Shown one piece after another: positions 10,801 to 20,430 of a DNA stretch of 32,779 nucleotides. The position numbers and the translations under genes were made by a program. Source of the stretch: Salegentibacter sp. R32 (GTDB lineage: Bacteria > Bacteroidota > Bacteroidia > Flavobacteriales > Flavobacteriaceae); NCBI RefSeq assembly GCF_008692195.1, contig NZ_RXOM01000033.1:1-32779 (forward strand), read 5' to 3'. The notes beneath the pieces are model-generated. The model was not told the DNA's origin. It saw nothing but the letters and a program-made list of their open reading frames with translations, and did no database searches. Each line of letters starts with the position of its first letter. Position 1 is the stretch's first letter.

Positions 10801-12070
10801 CTCCATACAAACATATTCCATCACTGCCTCCTATATCATCACAACTATCATACACAAATACCCCCGCAGTAATATTACTATCTAATCCAGTAACGTCTAT
10901 TGTTAAAATATCATCTTCACTGGAAACCATGTTATATACCACTTCATACCCATCAAGTACAGGAGCGTTCGTTCCACACGCAGCTCCTGGAGTACTACTA
11001 TAGTCCTCAAAACCAAACCTGTCTGTTTGATCTATAGAAGTATATGGTAAATCTACAGAATTATCAGGATTAAGCGGATCTTGGTTAATAATAATAGATT
11101 CTTCACAATAAGAGCCTATTGCTAAGGTTTGAACTTGTAAAGGAGTATCTAAATTATTCCAATTACTTTTATCATTAGGACCACAAACTGTTCTTACATA
11201 AATATAATAAGTAGTACCATCAGCCAACCCGGGTATAGTAGCAGTCATTCTATTGGTTGCGGGATCAGGGGTCCCATTTACAGTAATAATATCTGACCCT
11301 CCACCTAGACTATAGCAAAAGGGATTTCCATTATTTACCGAATCACCAGGATTTCCAGGTCCCGTACAAGCAACAACTTCCCATTCTGAAGCATTTGGAC
11401 TATTCAAATCTACCCAAGAAATATCTAGCGACGTAAAGCTAACAGAAGAAGGATCTACTTCAATATTAATAGGTTTCAAACAACCAACATCTTCAATAGC
11501 TGTAAAATCATCAACATAAATATAAAACTCATTACCTGAAGTAGTGTTTAAATCTTGAGCTCTCAAACGCCAAGAGAAGTTATCACCCGGTGCTAAAGCA
11601 GAAGCCGGTATTGTAGAAGTATGCACAGAACAGTTAGAAGTAGGAAGATCATTTTGATCTATCACATCGTAAACGTTCCAATTCTGCCCACCATTTACAC
11701 TATACTGTAATTCAATATTAACAATATTTCCAGAGCTTAAGCTCCCTGTTGCCATATCTATTAACTTATAAGTAAAACTAATTTCAATAGCGTTTCCTAA
11801 TTCTACAACTTGGGAAGGAGATTCTACAAATGTTACCCCCCCAGTAGGAGATAAGACCCTAATAGATTGATCCCCATTACAAGGATTAGTATCAGTTATT
11901 AAAAACTCTGGTAAACCTGAGTCCCAACCGGTAATATTAGTCACAGATATACCTGGGGTACCCTGCTCAAAGTTTTCGTACATTATTACCTGCGCATTTG
12001 ATTTGAAATTAGAAAAACAACAAATCAAAACCAGCAAACATGGAATAAAGTATTTTTTTATCATTCTCAT
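7805..12070 (-). CDS. Large T9SS type A cargo with MAM-like, fibronectin III and Ig-like domains
   Basis: 1421 aa. The signal peptide ends near residue 27 (KSNAQ); an ATG two codons further in is an alternative start. The order seen is a MAM/jelly-roll-like domain (~28-195, ending FYIYVDDFTAIEDVGC), an Fn3-like domain (~198-316), a bacterial pre-peptidase-like β domain (~320-475), Ig-like segments (QWYPDSGG...FYVTQNIGSCES; YWYNAASGG...TSYWATEVF), a second MAM-like domain (FDFEDGSQGWTTEN...WWMAVDNVVFKR), another Ig-like segment and a last Fn3. The final 73 residues (1349-1421) are a type A sorting domain: YPNPTKDNIYF, IEIYSLAGQKIL, SSGVYFASV, KIIKE. No catalytic domain is recognisable, so an adhesive or structural role is inferred. 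It lies 70 bp after the 2635-aa gene and 78 bp before the type B cargo gene. Confidence 0.9.
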   Translation of the reverse strand: MRMIKKYFIPCLLVLICCFSNFKSNAQVIMYENFEQGTPGISVTNITGWDSGLPEFLITDTNPCNGDQSIRVLSPTGGVTFVESPSQVVELGNAIEISFTYKLIDMATGSLSSGNIVNIELQYSVNGGQNWNVYDVIDQNDLPTSNCSVHTSTIPASALAPGDNFSWRLRAQDLNTTSGNEFYIYVDDFTAIEDVGCLKPINIEVDPSSVSFTSLDISWVDLNSPNASEWEVVACTGPGNPGDSVNNGNPFCYSLGGGSDIITVNGTPDPATNRMTATIPGLADGTTYYIYVRTVCGPNDKSNWNNLDTPLQVQTLAIGSYCEESIIINQDPLNPDNSVDLPYTSIDQTDRFGFEDYSSTPGAACGTNAPVLDGYEVVYNMVSSEDDILTIDVTGLDSNITAGVFVYDSCDDIGGSDGICLYGDSTSDGSDIQLNSVFVDAGQEIYIVIATIDNTGGNPVNSPYELHIEGFDCNTWGAPAGDSVIPFVGSANQTLSDFTNSIRGVSPSPHKGPSISLQWYPDSGGSPDFSNPISDPSSIIINDQDVFYVTQNIGSCESTPLAVTFDEITCNADLGGLSSPQGDEVCGSGSMELSVVKNSSSFDNYSEVYWYNAASGGQRLGVGETFDTPPISETTSYWATEVFLGAGTVPNQGIIGPVTSSSSSSDFGLSISAIEPFTLSSVDVYALGSGNLVLELVDESSSQLTLTKTVTLNGGSSSVPVLTTINLDWEFQNAGDYYLRKVSGPTLLYTSSSNANFPYSLGSSASITGGANASGGNSSNYYYFYNWTIKGTQVLCERTPRTEVEAIVHEIQPITITAVEDIVCVGSMAELTASSTDTDYQYTWTWNDNTNHSETGTTITPTILGNTTFTVEGYNPITTCSTTASFDIIANGVGDLGVIPVSTDVCSDDIVRLTAGSEIFDFEDGSQGWTTENNSMSNIGNSSSADWEIVNSPFSPEGSPAVNLSSNDNSKYYISVADQLGSGASLDTRLISPTVNLVGVASFDLNFEYFFRNYSYLSNTDTAINVEVSLDQGDNWESVATYDFDQLDPAGPFETESISLDEYVGLSNVLISFHYTGTWGWWMAVDNVVFKRQFVEGFVTWSPTSDLYFDDQATIPYDGSPVNEVYFTQSEDGDYTYTALLNFDTCPNVSSNVDISVSYTDIPTTSSSTQSYVSGDVVDDLDVTGTNLKFYLLDQNGEYDLVTINYLLSHGQTYYVTQTLNGCESDFLPITVELDCPQPTNLTIVDTGLSLDEDSASIVIEWDEPANVRSIQDYIIEITDDSSGQEVYSGIIEGGTNFEVINDLPINADLTLSMYSLCDPTIPVESNVEVLNFDTKDLSVDNNKIFNKLVCYPNPTKDNIYFENEFAIDVIEIYSLAGQKILTKKVGMDKVMLSMESFSSGVYFASVYVKNTKQIIKIIKE

Positions 12071-12096
12071 TTGAATTTAATTAAATAATACAATTA

Positions 12097-12131
12097 AACA
12101 GTCAAGGGTTATTTCTCAACCCTTGACTGTT
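12097..12131 (-). terminator. 14-bp perfect hairpin after the 2635-aa gene
   Basis: AACAGTCAAGGGTT (12097-12110) pairs perfectly with AACCCTTGACTGTT (12118-12131) around a 7-nt loop, 9 bp past the stop at 12141. The minus-strand tail is TTTAATTGTATT, moderately U-rich, so some termination is plausible. Only 26 bp remain before the next start codon, which leaves no room for a separate promoter in the gap. Confidence 0.6.
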
Positions 12132-12140
12132 CTTTTTCAT

Positions 12141-15100
12141 CTATTCTTTTAGAATTTTAACTATAGTAGATTTGTTATCCACAGATATTTTCACCATATA
12201 GGTTCCAGAAGCTAAATGAGAAATATTTATCTCTGCCTCCATACTATTGATATTTTTAGTCATCAATTTTTGTCCTAATAGGTTATAAACTTCAATATTG
12301 TCAATTGACACATTATTTTTTATAAACAAACTACTACTAGTAGGGTTTGGATAATATTTTAAACTGGAGAATACAATATCATCAGCATCCAAGCTACCAA
12401 CGTGAACAGTAATACCAACTAATTCACTTTCACATTCACCATTCAAGGTTTGAGAAACATAATATGTTTCTTGGTCTTCTAAAACTTCAGTAGTTGGAGT
12501 GGGTATTGGATTTATACCAAACTCATCTGCATACCAATTTAAATTATCTCCCTGAACCTGTAAATCTGCAACAGTTTCACCTAAATCAAAACTTTGGTTT
12601 ATTGGAGCATCAGGCATTAAAGAAGTTTCTTTAACATCTACAGTAACTTGTAAACGGTCATCACTTTCACAACCATTTATGGTCTGTGTAGCATAATAAA
12701 CATCGCCGTTAGTTAACATTTGATTTGAAGGAACCATTTCGTTAGAAGATTCATCAGCATACCAAATCACTTCAGTTCCTGTTACACTAATATCACTAAC
12801 TCTAGCACCCTCACAAAACTCTTGAACAGAATCTCCAGCAGGTATTTGAGTTGGCGTGTAATTAACATTAATCACAACCTCTTCACGTTCAGTTGAACAT
12901 TCAACAGCAGATTCTCTGGTAAAAATTTCAGCAACCCAAACAGATGTTGTTCGATCTATATCTATCACTAAAGTTTCACCAGTACCTAAAATCACACCGC
13001 TTTCATCATCTGAATACCAAACTACATAACTTCCAGTTCCACTAGGCGTTGCAGTAAGAGTTACCTCTCCTCCCGGAGCACATAGATAAGGTAATATATC
13101 TGTATCAATACTTAAGCCATCACAATCAAACTCAACCGGATCAATTGCCACAGGATTACTTTCACAACCTAATATGGTTTGTGTTACATAATATGTTTTA
13201 TCAGAAGATATAATTTCCTGACTAGGATCAATTACATTAGTAAGTGCCTGATCATCATACCAAGTAAAGCCTTCGTTATAAACCGATCCATCTAATCCAA
13301 TAAGTGGAATGATATTAGACAAAGTATTGCCATTCACAAAGTAAGGAGAAGTTGTTTCTACATTTGGTTCATCAATATTATTACAATCTAAACCATTAAT
13401 AGTTAGAGTATAGTTAACAGAACCTGATTCCGAAGAAACCACAATAAATAAATCCTCTCCAGCATTTACATAATAATCTTCAAAAGCCACACTAGTTAAA
13501 CCTTCACTGGTCAAGCCATCTAAGCAATCAATACCTATTAAGCCACAACTAGAGTAAAGATAAATACCGGTTGCTGTATTTGTAATATCTGACAACTCAA
13601 TAGTCAAAACATCATCATTAGCTGGATCTGCAGTATATTTATAAATCACTTCATTTCCGTCTAAATACTCTGCCCCAGGACAATCAGATCCTGGATCTCC
13701 AGAAAAATCATTACCATATATAGATGTACTTGAACTATGCTCATAGGGTAAATCTGTATAATCTACCAACTCATCACCAGATTGATTAACCATAGCCACA
13801 GCCTCTTGACGCGGTGATTCACAAAGTACAGAAGCACCAGTAATAATTACTTTATAATCATGTACTTCACCAAAAGAACCCCCAGCATTACAAGGATCTG
13901 CAGGATTACCAGCAAATCTATTCATAACCCTCATAACAGTTGTTGTACCAAGCGCGCTCTGAGGAACTGTAAAAGTACCTTGTGTTGGGCTTGTAGTACT
14001 ACCTGACTCATACAAACTTTCAGCCGGATCAAAAGTACCATTATTATCCAAATCAATCCAAATTCTAACATACTGACTAGTTGTATAGTTATGAGTAACA
14101 TACACATCATAATTTTGTCCTGCTACTAATACTCCGGTTCCAGTAAGACTAGAAGAGCCTGAAGTATAATCGGTATAATAACCACTAGATGCACAACCAG
14201 TGCCTTCATGTTGAATTATACTTGCACCCGACAAACTATTGGTCAAAATAAAATCATCAATATCATCTCCTGAACTACAGCCAAAAGTAGGAGCTACAGG
14301 ATCACAATATGATTGTAATGTTCCTCCACCAGAACCAGTACCCGACTCAAGCTCAACTTCTGCAGCCCAATAAGAAGTAGTAGTATCTAAATTTGGAGTA
14401 ATAAAATCTGATCCAATCCCCACTAAATTTCCACCAGTTGCCGCATCATACCAATAAACATCATCCCCAGTTCCGCTTGCGGTAGCAGAAAGCTGCATTG
14501 TCCCTCTACAATTTGCAGAATCATCAAAAACAGCAGTAATTGCCAAAGCACTACAGTCTATTTCAGAAACCGTTATAGAAACTGCCGCACTGTCACATCC
14601 ATTAAACACTTGAACAACGTCATAGGTTTCACCATCTACTAATGCATCGGTTTCTGCCAATTGATTGTTATTAGAATCGTAATACTTAAAGGTTACATTA
14701 GATTTTGTCCCTTCTACTTCAAGGTCAGCCAATGTTTCTCCGGTCACAAAATCTTGATTAGCTTGAGCGTTTGGAGCTTCAAAACTTGAACAATCAAAAG
14801 GAATAATGTCCAAAGTATAATCTACAGATGGATTCAACCAACTAGAAACTACAATAATATATTCTTGACCTGATGTCATTTCAAATTCTAATATATCCAG
14901 ATCCATTTCTGTTGGCCCGGCAACAACACCGGCAACACAACTATTTCCGATATCCCCACAACTTTCATATACAAATACACTAGCATATAAACCGGTAATA
15001 TTGGACAATTTAATATCAACCAAGTCATCATTGGCTGCAGTATATTTATAAACAGTTTCGTTTCCATTTAAATACCCTTCAGAAGTACCACAATCTGAGC

Positions 15101-18100
15101 CAGGTTCTCCTGAGTACCAATTTTGATAATCTCCTGTATTACCTGTAAAGTTATATGGTAAATTTGCAATATCAATAGCCACATCACATCTTGCTCCAAT
15201 CACAAGAGGTTCAAACGAAGCTTTCACCCAATCACTAGTTGATCCGCCACCACAATCAGTTTGTATATAAACATCATATTCTGTTCCTGACGATAAATTA
15301 TCAATAGTAAAAGGTAAAGAAGATACTGTCTCCGTAGTCCCATTACCTTGTACAAAACCTTGAGGGCCATACTCAATAGTCCAAGAATTAGAGTTATTAA
15401 AATCTAACCAAGCAATATCAACCTGATCTAGCTGATAATTAAAAATTGAAACTTGCTCAGGCTCCAAACAAGGATTAGGCATTTCATCTACCACAATATC
15501 ATCTATAAGAATATCATGATTAGAAATATCTCCACCATTAGCGGCACCAGTTACGGTGAAACGGAATTGAACATCCCCACTAATAGTATAAGTAGATAAA
15601 TCAAAAACAAATCTATACCAATTGCTACCTAATAAATTAGTAAACGTATCTAACGTATTCCAATTAGCTCCATCATAAAATTCCACTTCCATCTCGTTAA
15701 TAGCAGCATCATCAGTATTATCACTGAACATATAAAATTCTAATGATGGAACTGTTAAACTTGACAAATCCATAAGTGGACTAACAAGACTTGCTGTTTC
15801 ACCATCATCATTATCATCTCCATCTACCCAAGCATAATTAGTACTCCCGGAAGTATGATCTCCCGCATCTGAAGCAGCATTATCAGCACCTGTACTAAAC
15901 ATCCAAGCATCAGGGTTATCCCCTTCTACACTCCAACAATCAGGAATACTGGCATCCACAAAACTCTGCATATAAGGAGCAACAATCACCTCACAAAGAG
16001 TAGTAAAAGTAATAGGTCCAGCCCAAGTACTATATCCATCTGCCGTACCACAATAAGCTCTCACATAAAAATCGTAAGAAGTATTAGGATCTAAGCCTGT
16101 TTTCACAAAAGGACTTGTAACATTTGTATCGGTAGGAGTCCCTGAAGGAGCTGTACCAGCTTCAACCACTTCTACATCCCAAGAAACTTCATTCCCTTGA
16201 GAAGACCAGCTCAATTCTGCAGAAGTTGAGGTAATATTTGAAGCATCCAAAGCACCAGGCTCTATACAAGGAGGAGATTCAATCACTGAAACATCATCAA
16301 TCAACACGTCATTATTAAATGTAAAGCCTTCTGTATCATCACCAGTTACAGTAAACCTCACCTTAATATTACCATTTACCGTAATCACATTAGCAATATT
16401 AACGGAATACTGTCTCCAACTACTATCTAAGGTGTTTATGGTTTCAACCAAAACCCAATTCACACCATCATATATCTCTACATCAAGCGGGTTAGCACCA
16501 GGATGATCATCATTATCACTAAAAACATAAAACTCCAATAAAGGATTAACCAATGAAGACAAATCAATTTCCGGAGTAATTAATGAACTTACTTCGTCAT
16601 CAGTATTATCAGAACCATCTATCCAAGCATAATTAGTACCTCCTCCAGCGGTATGATCCCCAGCAGCAGCGGCAGCGTAAGCAGCACTAGTACTATAATC
16701 CCAAGCAGAATCTCCGCTTTCCGTCCAACAATTAGGAGTAGTAGAAGACGCAAAAGTTTCTGTAAATGGCGCAGTGATCGCTCCACAAGCAGTATCAAAG
16801 GTATACGGACCAGCCCAACCACTAAAACCGTCAACAGTTCCACAATCAGCTCTGACATAAAAATCATAACTACTAGCAGAAGAAAGACCCGTTTTCACAT
16901 AAGGACTAGTAACTCCAGGATCGGTTGGCACCCCTGTAGGCTGAGAACCTGCAGAAACAACTTCAACATCCCAAGAACTTTCCGTCCCACCAGGCATCCA
17001 ACTTAACTCTGCACTGTTGCTTGTAATACTTGTCGCATTTAAGGAAGTAGGATCTAAACAAGTAGGCGCTTCATCTATACTTACATCATCTATTAAAACA
17101 TCATTATAAAAAACACTAGCACCACTGCTTGAAATCACACTAAATCTTATCTGCACAGGACCGGTAATAGTATAATTTTCAGAAAGCCCAACAATATACT
17201 CTCGCCATCCACTCTGATGAGTATCTACAGTTTGAATTAAATTCCAGTTAGCACCATCATAAAATTCTATTTCTAAAGTATTAACTGTGGAATTATTAGT
17301 ATTATTACTAAACACATAAAAAGATACAGCAGCACTATTTAGATTAGAGACATCAACAAGAGGCGTACTCAAACTACTTTTATCTCCTGATGAATTACCA
17401 GATTGATCTACCCAAGCATAATTAGTTCCACCTCCGGCAGTATGATCACCGGCACTACTCGCAGCATAATCTGCCCCGGTAGTATATATCCAAGATTCGT
17501 CACCGCTTTCACTCCAACAATCTGGAGTAGATCCTGATTCAAAATCTTCATAAAATGGAGCAGGATACACATCACATTCTGTTGTGAAAGTAATAGGCCC
17601 AACCCATTCAGAAGAACCATCTGCCCCACAATCTGATTGCACATATACTTCATATGAAGTAACAGGTGTTAAATTAGTTACCATATAAGGATTAGAGACA
17701 CCTGAAGCGGTAGGTACCCCGGTAGCAGAAGAACCAGTAGGCACCACCTCTACATTCCATAAAGACTCATTCACAGTAGAAAACCAACCAACATCAGCGG
17801 TCGTTGCAGTCACATTTGAAGCAGAAACACCTAGAGGAGGTGCGCAAGCATCCCCTAATTGAATAGTCACATCATCAATGGCTATATCACCAGTACCCCC
17901 ATCAGCACGAACCGCTCTAAAACGAACCTGAACAGTACTTACAGAGGTATAAGCCTGCAAACTAATCTTAGCTTCTTCCCAAGCATCGCCTGCACTCGCC
18001 TGCTGTTGACCACTTATTACAAGTAAATCATTATCCCAAGAGGCACCATTATTCACATCTATATGCAACTCCCCTGTATCATCACCATACATATGGTAAT

Positions 18101-20048
18101 AAAACGACAACACTGGAGATGATAAAAGATCTATATTTATTAAAGGAGAAATAAGCTCAGCCTCATCTCCTTGAGCACCACCAGTAGATTCTACATAGAA
18201 ATAATTATTACCGCTATTTGCCCCTGAAGGCCCCGTATTAGAAGTTGGCGTAGAACCGCCACCATCTACATTCCAATTAAAATCGCTTATAGAATTAGCC
18301 GTCCAACATCTTGAATCTGTAAAATCTTCCACAGCCATATGCCCTTCCACATCATCATTCCACGGCGCTTCAAATTCTAAAGGGCACGCAGTAGTAAACG
18401 TAAAAGGCCCTATCCAATCACTAAAACCATCTCCACCACAATCAGATTGCACATAAAAATCATAAGCAGTATTCGGGTCTAAACCAGTTTTAACAAAAGG
18501 ATTTGTCACCCCGGTATCTGTAGCTATATTCATTAGCCCTGCCCCTTCCGGCACCACCTGCACATTCCAACTATTTATACTAGGATCTGCATTCCAGCTC
18601 AACTCTGCAGTATTAGCAGTCACACTAGCAACCGATAGACTTGCCGGAGGCAAACACAATACATTTTCTACAGAGATATCGTCAATCAAAATATCATTAT
18701 GATAGGTTTGCCCTCCGGTTAAAGATTCATCGGCACCCGTAACCGTAAATCTAAATTGCACGGCTCCAGTTATCGTACTAACACCAGATAAGTTAAAAAT
18801 GTATTGTCGCCAATTACCATCTAATGTATTGACAGTTGTCAACAAATTCCAACTCGCCCCATCATAAAACTCTACTTCTAAATCATTAACTAAATCATTA
18901 TTCGTATTATCACTAAATACATAAAATTGCAACACCGGTTTAGACAAGGAAGACACATCTATTAAAGGAGTTTCTAAAACACCTGTTTCAAAATCCGTAT
19001 TATCACTACCATCTATCCAAGCATAATTAGTACCCCCACCAGGTGTATGATCACCTGCCGAAGATGCTGCATAAGCTGCACTAGTACTATAATCCCAACT
19101 CGTATCACCACTTTCAACCCAACAACTACTAGGAGTAGAACTTGAAGAAAAATCTTCATAAAAAGGGGCAGAAACCGCCTGACAAGCAGTTTCAAACGTA
19201 AAAGGACCAACCCAAGCACTCAAATCACCACCCCCACAATCAGCTCTCACATAAAAATCATAAGGAGTTTGAGGAGACAAACCCGAAATTGGATAAGGGT
19301 TTGAGGTAACCCCACTACCTGTAGGAGTACCAGTTGGTGTAAAACCTACAGGACCATACTCTACATCCCAAGCAGAAGCACCGCTTGTCCATGATATCAT
19401 CGCATTAACATCACCAGCAAAATCCAAACTTACATTACTAGGCATAGCACAAGTAACATCCATCACTTCAACATCATCCAAATACCAACCTGCTCGCTGA
19501 GCAGAAGTATCGCTTTCCAATCTAAATCTCACCATAAATTGAGAACTCCCCACATAAGCAGACAAATCAAACAATTCATTTTTCCACCAAGTATTGTTAG
19601 GGGTAGTATTACTAGTACCCCAATCCGAGTAAGAATCCTCATCAAAAGTACCATCAGCCTCCAAAACCCCACTACCCTGGTATTCAGAAGACAATAAAGG
19701 AGAAAAAGTAGAACCGCCATCTGTTGAAACTTCAACAATCGCCTCATCCCATCCACCTTCTGTTTTCGCGATGTGATAAAAACTCAACATTGGAGTTCCC
19801 GAAAAAGAAGTCAGATCTATAGCGGAACTCAAAAAAAGAATATTAGAATTACTAGCCTGATATTCATTTTTCACTGATTGAGCCCCACCGTGGAACAAGG
19901 TAGTTTCCACGACCCAATTCACATCATTCGTTGATCCATTAGAAAACAACCCTAGACCTGACTCAAAATCTTCAGAGATTTGAGCCCTAACACCATGAAA
20001 AGATGCGAATAGGATTATTCCCAATAAATAAAAGTATTTTTTTTTCAT
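12141..20048 (-). CDS. Giant T9SS type A cargo built of tandem MAM-like/Fn3 modules
   Basis: 2635 aa with a signal peptide ending near residue 23 (GVRAQ). The N-terminal ~1530 residues are six modules of ~260 aa. Each is a jelly-roll/MAM-like domain followed by an Fn3 domain (SYDFYVRADCG...WAGPYTF). Modules 2, 4, 5 and 6 share AGDHT, NYAW and ILIDD; modules 1 and 3 are divergent. After this come pre-peptidase-like β domains (NGNETVYKYTAANDD and DGNEVIYKYTADPAND), a GEVED-type domain (RIWIDLDNNGTFDPAES...GEVHDYKVIITG) and several Ig-like segments ending TYYVSQTLNG. The last 73 residues (2563-2635) are a type A sorting domain: YYPNPTSSSLFI, IEVYNLLGQKL, ASGTYMVKI, KILKE. There is no visible catalytic site. 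The architecture suggests a secreted adhesin or glycan-binding protein. It is the first gene of the minus-strand block and has its own -7 box upstream. Confidence 0.9.
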   Translation of the reverse strand: MKKKYFYLLGIILFASFHGVRAQISEDFESGLGLFSNGSTNDVNWVVETTLFHGGAQSVKNEYQASNSNILFLSSAIDLTSFSGTPMLSFYHIAKTEGGWDEAIVEVSTDGGSTFSPLLSSEYQGSGVLEADGTFDEDSYSDWGTSNTTPNNTWWKNELFDLSAYVGSSQFMVRFRLESDTSAQRAGWYLDDVEVMDVTCAMPSNVSLDFAGDVNAMISWTSGASAWDVEYGPVGFTPTGTPTGSGVTSNPYPISGLSPQTPYDFYVRADCGGGDLSAWVGPFTFETACQAVSAPFYEDFSSSSTPSSCWVESGDTSWDYSTSAAYAASSAGDHTPGGGTNYAWIDGSDNTDFETGVLETPLIDVSSLSKPVLQFYVFSDNTNNDLVNDLEVEFYDGASWNLLTTVNTLDGNWRQYIFNLSGVSTITGAVQFRFTVTGADESLTGGQTYHNDILIDDISVENVLCLPPASLSVASVTANTAELSWNADPSINSWNVQVVPEGAGLMNIATDTGVTNPFVKTGLDPNTAYDFYVQSDCGGDGFSDWIGPFTFTTACPLEFEAPWNDDVEGHMAVEDFTDSRCWTANSISDFNWNVDGGGSTPTSNTGPSGANSGNNYFYVESTGGAQGDEAELISPLINIDLLSSPVLSFYYHMYGDDTGELHIDVNNGASWDNDLLVISGQQQASAGDAWEEAKISLQAYTSVSTVQVRFRAVRADGGTGDIAIDDVTIQLGDACAPPLGVSASNVTATTADVGWFSTVNESLWNVEVVPTGSSATGVPTASGVSNPYMVTNLTPVTSYEVYVQSDCGADGSSEWVGPITFTTECDVYPAPFYEDFESGSTPDCWSESGDESWIYTTGADYAASSAGDHTAGGGTNYAWVDQSGNSSGDKSSLSTPLVDVSNLNSAAVSFYVFSNNTNNSTVNTLEIEFYDGANWNLIQTVDTHQSGWREYIVGLSENYTITGPVQIRFSVISSSGASVFYNDVLIDDVSIDEAPTCLDPTSLNATSITSNSAELSWMPGGTESSWDVEVVSAGSQPTGVPTDPGVTSPYVKTGLSSASSYDFYVRADCGTVDGFSGWAGPYTFDTACGAITAPFTETFASSTTPNCWTESGDSAWDYSTSAAYAAAAAGDHTAGGGTNYAWIDGSDNTDDEVSSLITPEIDLSSLVNPLLEFYVFSDNDDHPGANPLDVEIYDGVNWVLVETINTLDSSWRQYSVNIANVITVNGNIKVRFTVTGDDTEGFTFNNDVLIDDVSVIESPPCIEPGALDASNITSTSAELSWSSQGNEVSWDVEVVEAGTAPSGTPTDTNVTSPFVKTGLDPNTSYDFYVRAYCGTADGYSTWAGPITFTTLCEVIVAPYMQSFVDASIPDCWSVEGDNPDAWMFSTGADNAASDAGDHTSGSTNYAWVDGDDNDDGETASLVSPLMDLSSLTVPSLEFYMFSDNTDDAAINEMEVEFYDGANWNTLDTFTNLLGSNWYRFVFDLSTYTISGDVQFRFTVTGAANGGDISNHDILIDDIVVDEMPNPCLEPEQVSIFNYQLDQVDIAWLDFNNSNSWTIEYGPQGFVQGNGTTETVSSLPFTIDNLSSGTEYDVYIQTDCGGGSTSDWVKASFEPLVIGARCDVAIDIANLPYNFTGNTGDYQNWYSGEPGSDCGTSEGYLNGNETVYKYTAANDDLVDIKLSNITGLYASVFVYESCGDIGNSCVAGVVAGPTEMDLDILEFEMTSGQEYIIVVSSWLNPSVDYTLDIIPFDCSSFEAPNAQANQDFVTGETLADLEVEGTKSNVTFKYYDSNNNQLAETDALVDGETYDVVQVFNGCDSAAVSITVSEIDCSALAITAVFDDSANCRGTMQLSATASGTGDDVYWYDAATGGNLVGIGSDFITPNLDTTTSYWAAEVELESGTGSGGGTLQSYCDPVAPTFGCSSGDDIDDFILTNSLSGASIIQHEGTGCASSGYYTDYTSGSSSLTGTGVLVAGQNYDVYVTHNYTTSQYVRIWIDLDNNGTFDPAESLYESGSTTSPTQGTFTVPQSALGTTTVMRVMNRFAGNPADPCNAGGSFGEVHDYKVIITGASVLCESPRQEAVAMVNQSGDELVDYTDLPYEHSSSTSIYGNDFSGDPGSDCPGAEYLDGNEVIYKYTADPANDDVLTIELSDITNTATGIYLYSSCGLIGIDCLDGLTSEGLTSVAFEDYYVNAGEDLFIVVSSESGSVNYTLTINGLDCNNIDEPNVETTSPYFVNGNTLSNIIPLIGLDGSVYNEGFTWYDDQALTNVIDPSQEIISSDKTYYVTQTILGCESNPVAIDPVEFDCDGLSIDTDILPYLCAPGGEVTLTATPSGTGSYVVWYSDDESGVILGTGETLVIDIDRTTSVWVAEIFTRESAVECSTEREEVVINVNYTPTQIPAGDSVQEFCEGARVSDISVTGTEVIWYADESSNEMVPSNQMLTNGDVYYATQTINGCESDDRLQVTVDVKETSLMPDAPINQSFDLGETVADLQVQGDNLNWYADEFGINPIPTPTTEVLEDQETYYVSQTLNGECESELVGITVHVGSLDADDIVFSSLKYYPNPTSSSLFIKNNVSIDNIEVYNLLGQKLMTKNINSMEAEINISHLASGTYMVKISVDNKSTIVKILKE
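15470..19470 (-). repeat. Tandem ~790-800-bp coding repeats inside the giant gene
   Basis: The complement of the NYAW codons (CCAAGCATAATT) recurs at 15828, 16623, 17412 and 19017. The spacings are 795, 789 and 1605 bp, the last being two units with the diverged third module between. Conservation at nucleotide level is high enough that several copies produce similar open shadow frames. This points to recent duplication or gene conversion and makes unit number liable to change. Outer limits are approximate. Confidence 0.8.
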
Positions 20049-20103
20049 AAAACTAATTTTAATTTAATTAACATTGGGGTTAATATTCATTATATTATTC
20101 TGC

Positions 20104-20111
20104 CAAATATA
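20104..20111 (-). promoter_or_regulatory. Bacteroidota -7 box for the minus-strand surface-protein block
   Basis: CAAATATA on the plus strand reads TATATTTG on the minus strand, an exact TAnnTTTG. It lies 56 bp upstream of the ATG at 20048, implying a ~50-nt leader. No clear -33 TTG was seen at the usual spacing, which lowers confidence. Confidence 0.45.
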
Positions 20112-20407
20112 ATTTTTTTAGAACAAGAAGTAAAGGATTTATTAACTTTTTTTTAATGATAAACCTAAAAACCATCGAATTAAGATTTAATACTAAATCA
20201 TTCGATTAAATGAATTTTAGTGTAAAAAAATTAACAATTCCCCTCTTAGTCTTCATGTTTCCACCCTAATATATTAAAATTTATCAAAAGTACATCCCTA
20301 TAGGAAACTGTAACAAAATTAGAAATACCGATAATTTCATTAGAAGTCCTTAAATTAACTTTAATTCTATATTAACAACTTTTACCATAAAAAACATAAA
20401 TTTTCAA

Positions 20408-20415
20408 TATATTTG
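20408..20415 (+). promoter_or_regulatory. Bacteroidota -7 box of metK
   Basis: TATATTTG matches TAnnTTTG exactly. A TTTA at 20381-20384 is a weak -33 candidate. Transcription would start near 20421, about 10 nt before the first stem of the structured leader, which fits a riboswitch placed at the 5' end of the mRNA. Confidence 0.55.
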
Positions 20416-20430
20416 TCTCAAATAAAAATA

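Noticed and set aside
16619-19756. Recurrent open frames of 68-117 codons inside the giant gene
   Set aside because: They recur because the ~790-bp modules repeat; Leu/Val-rich or Ser/Arg-rich products are frame shadows of conserved coding sequence.
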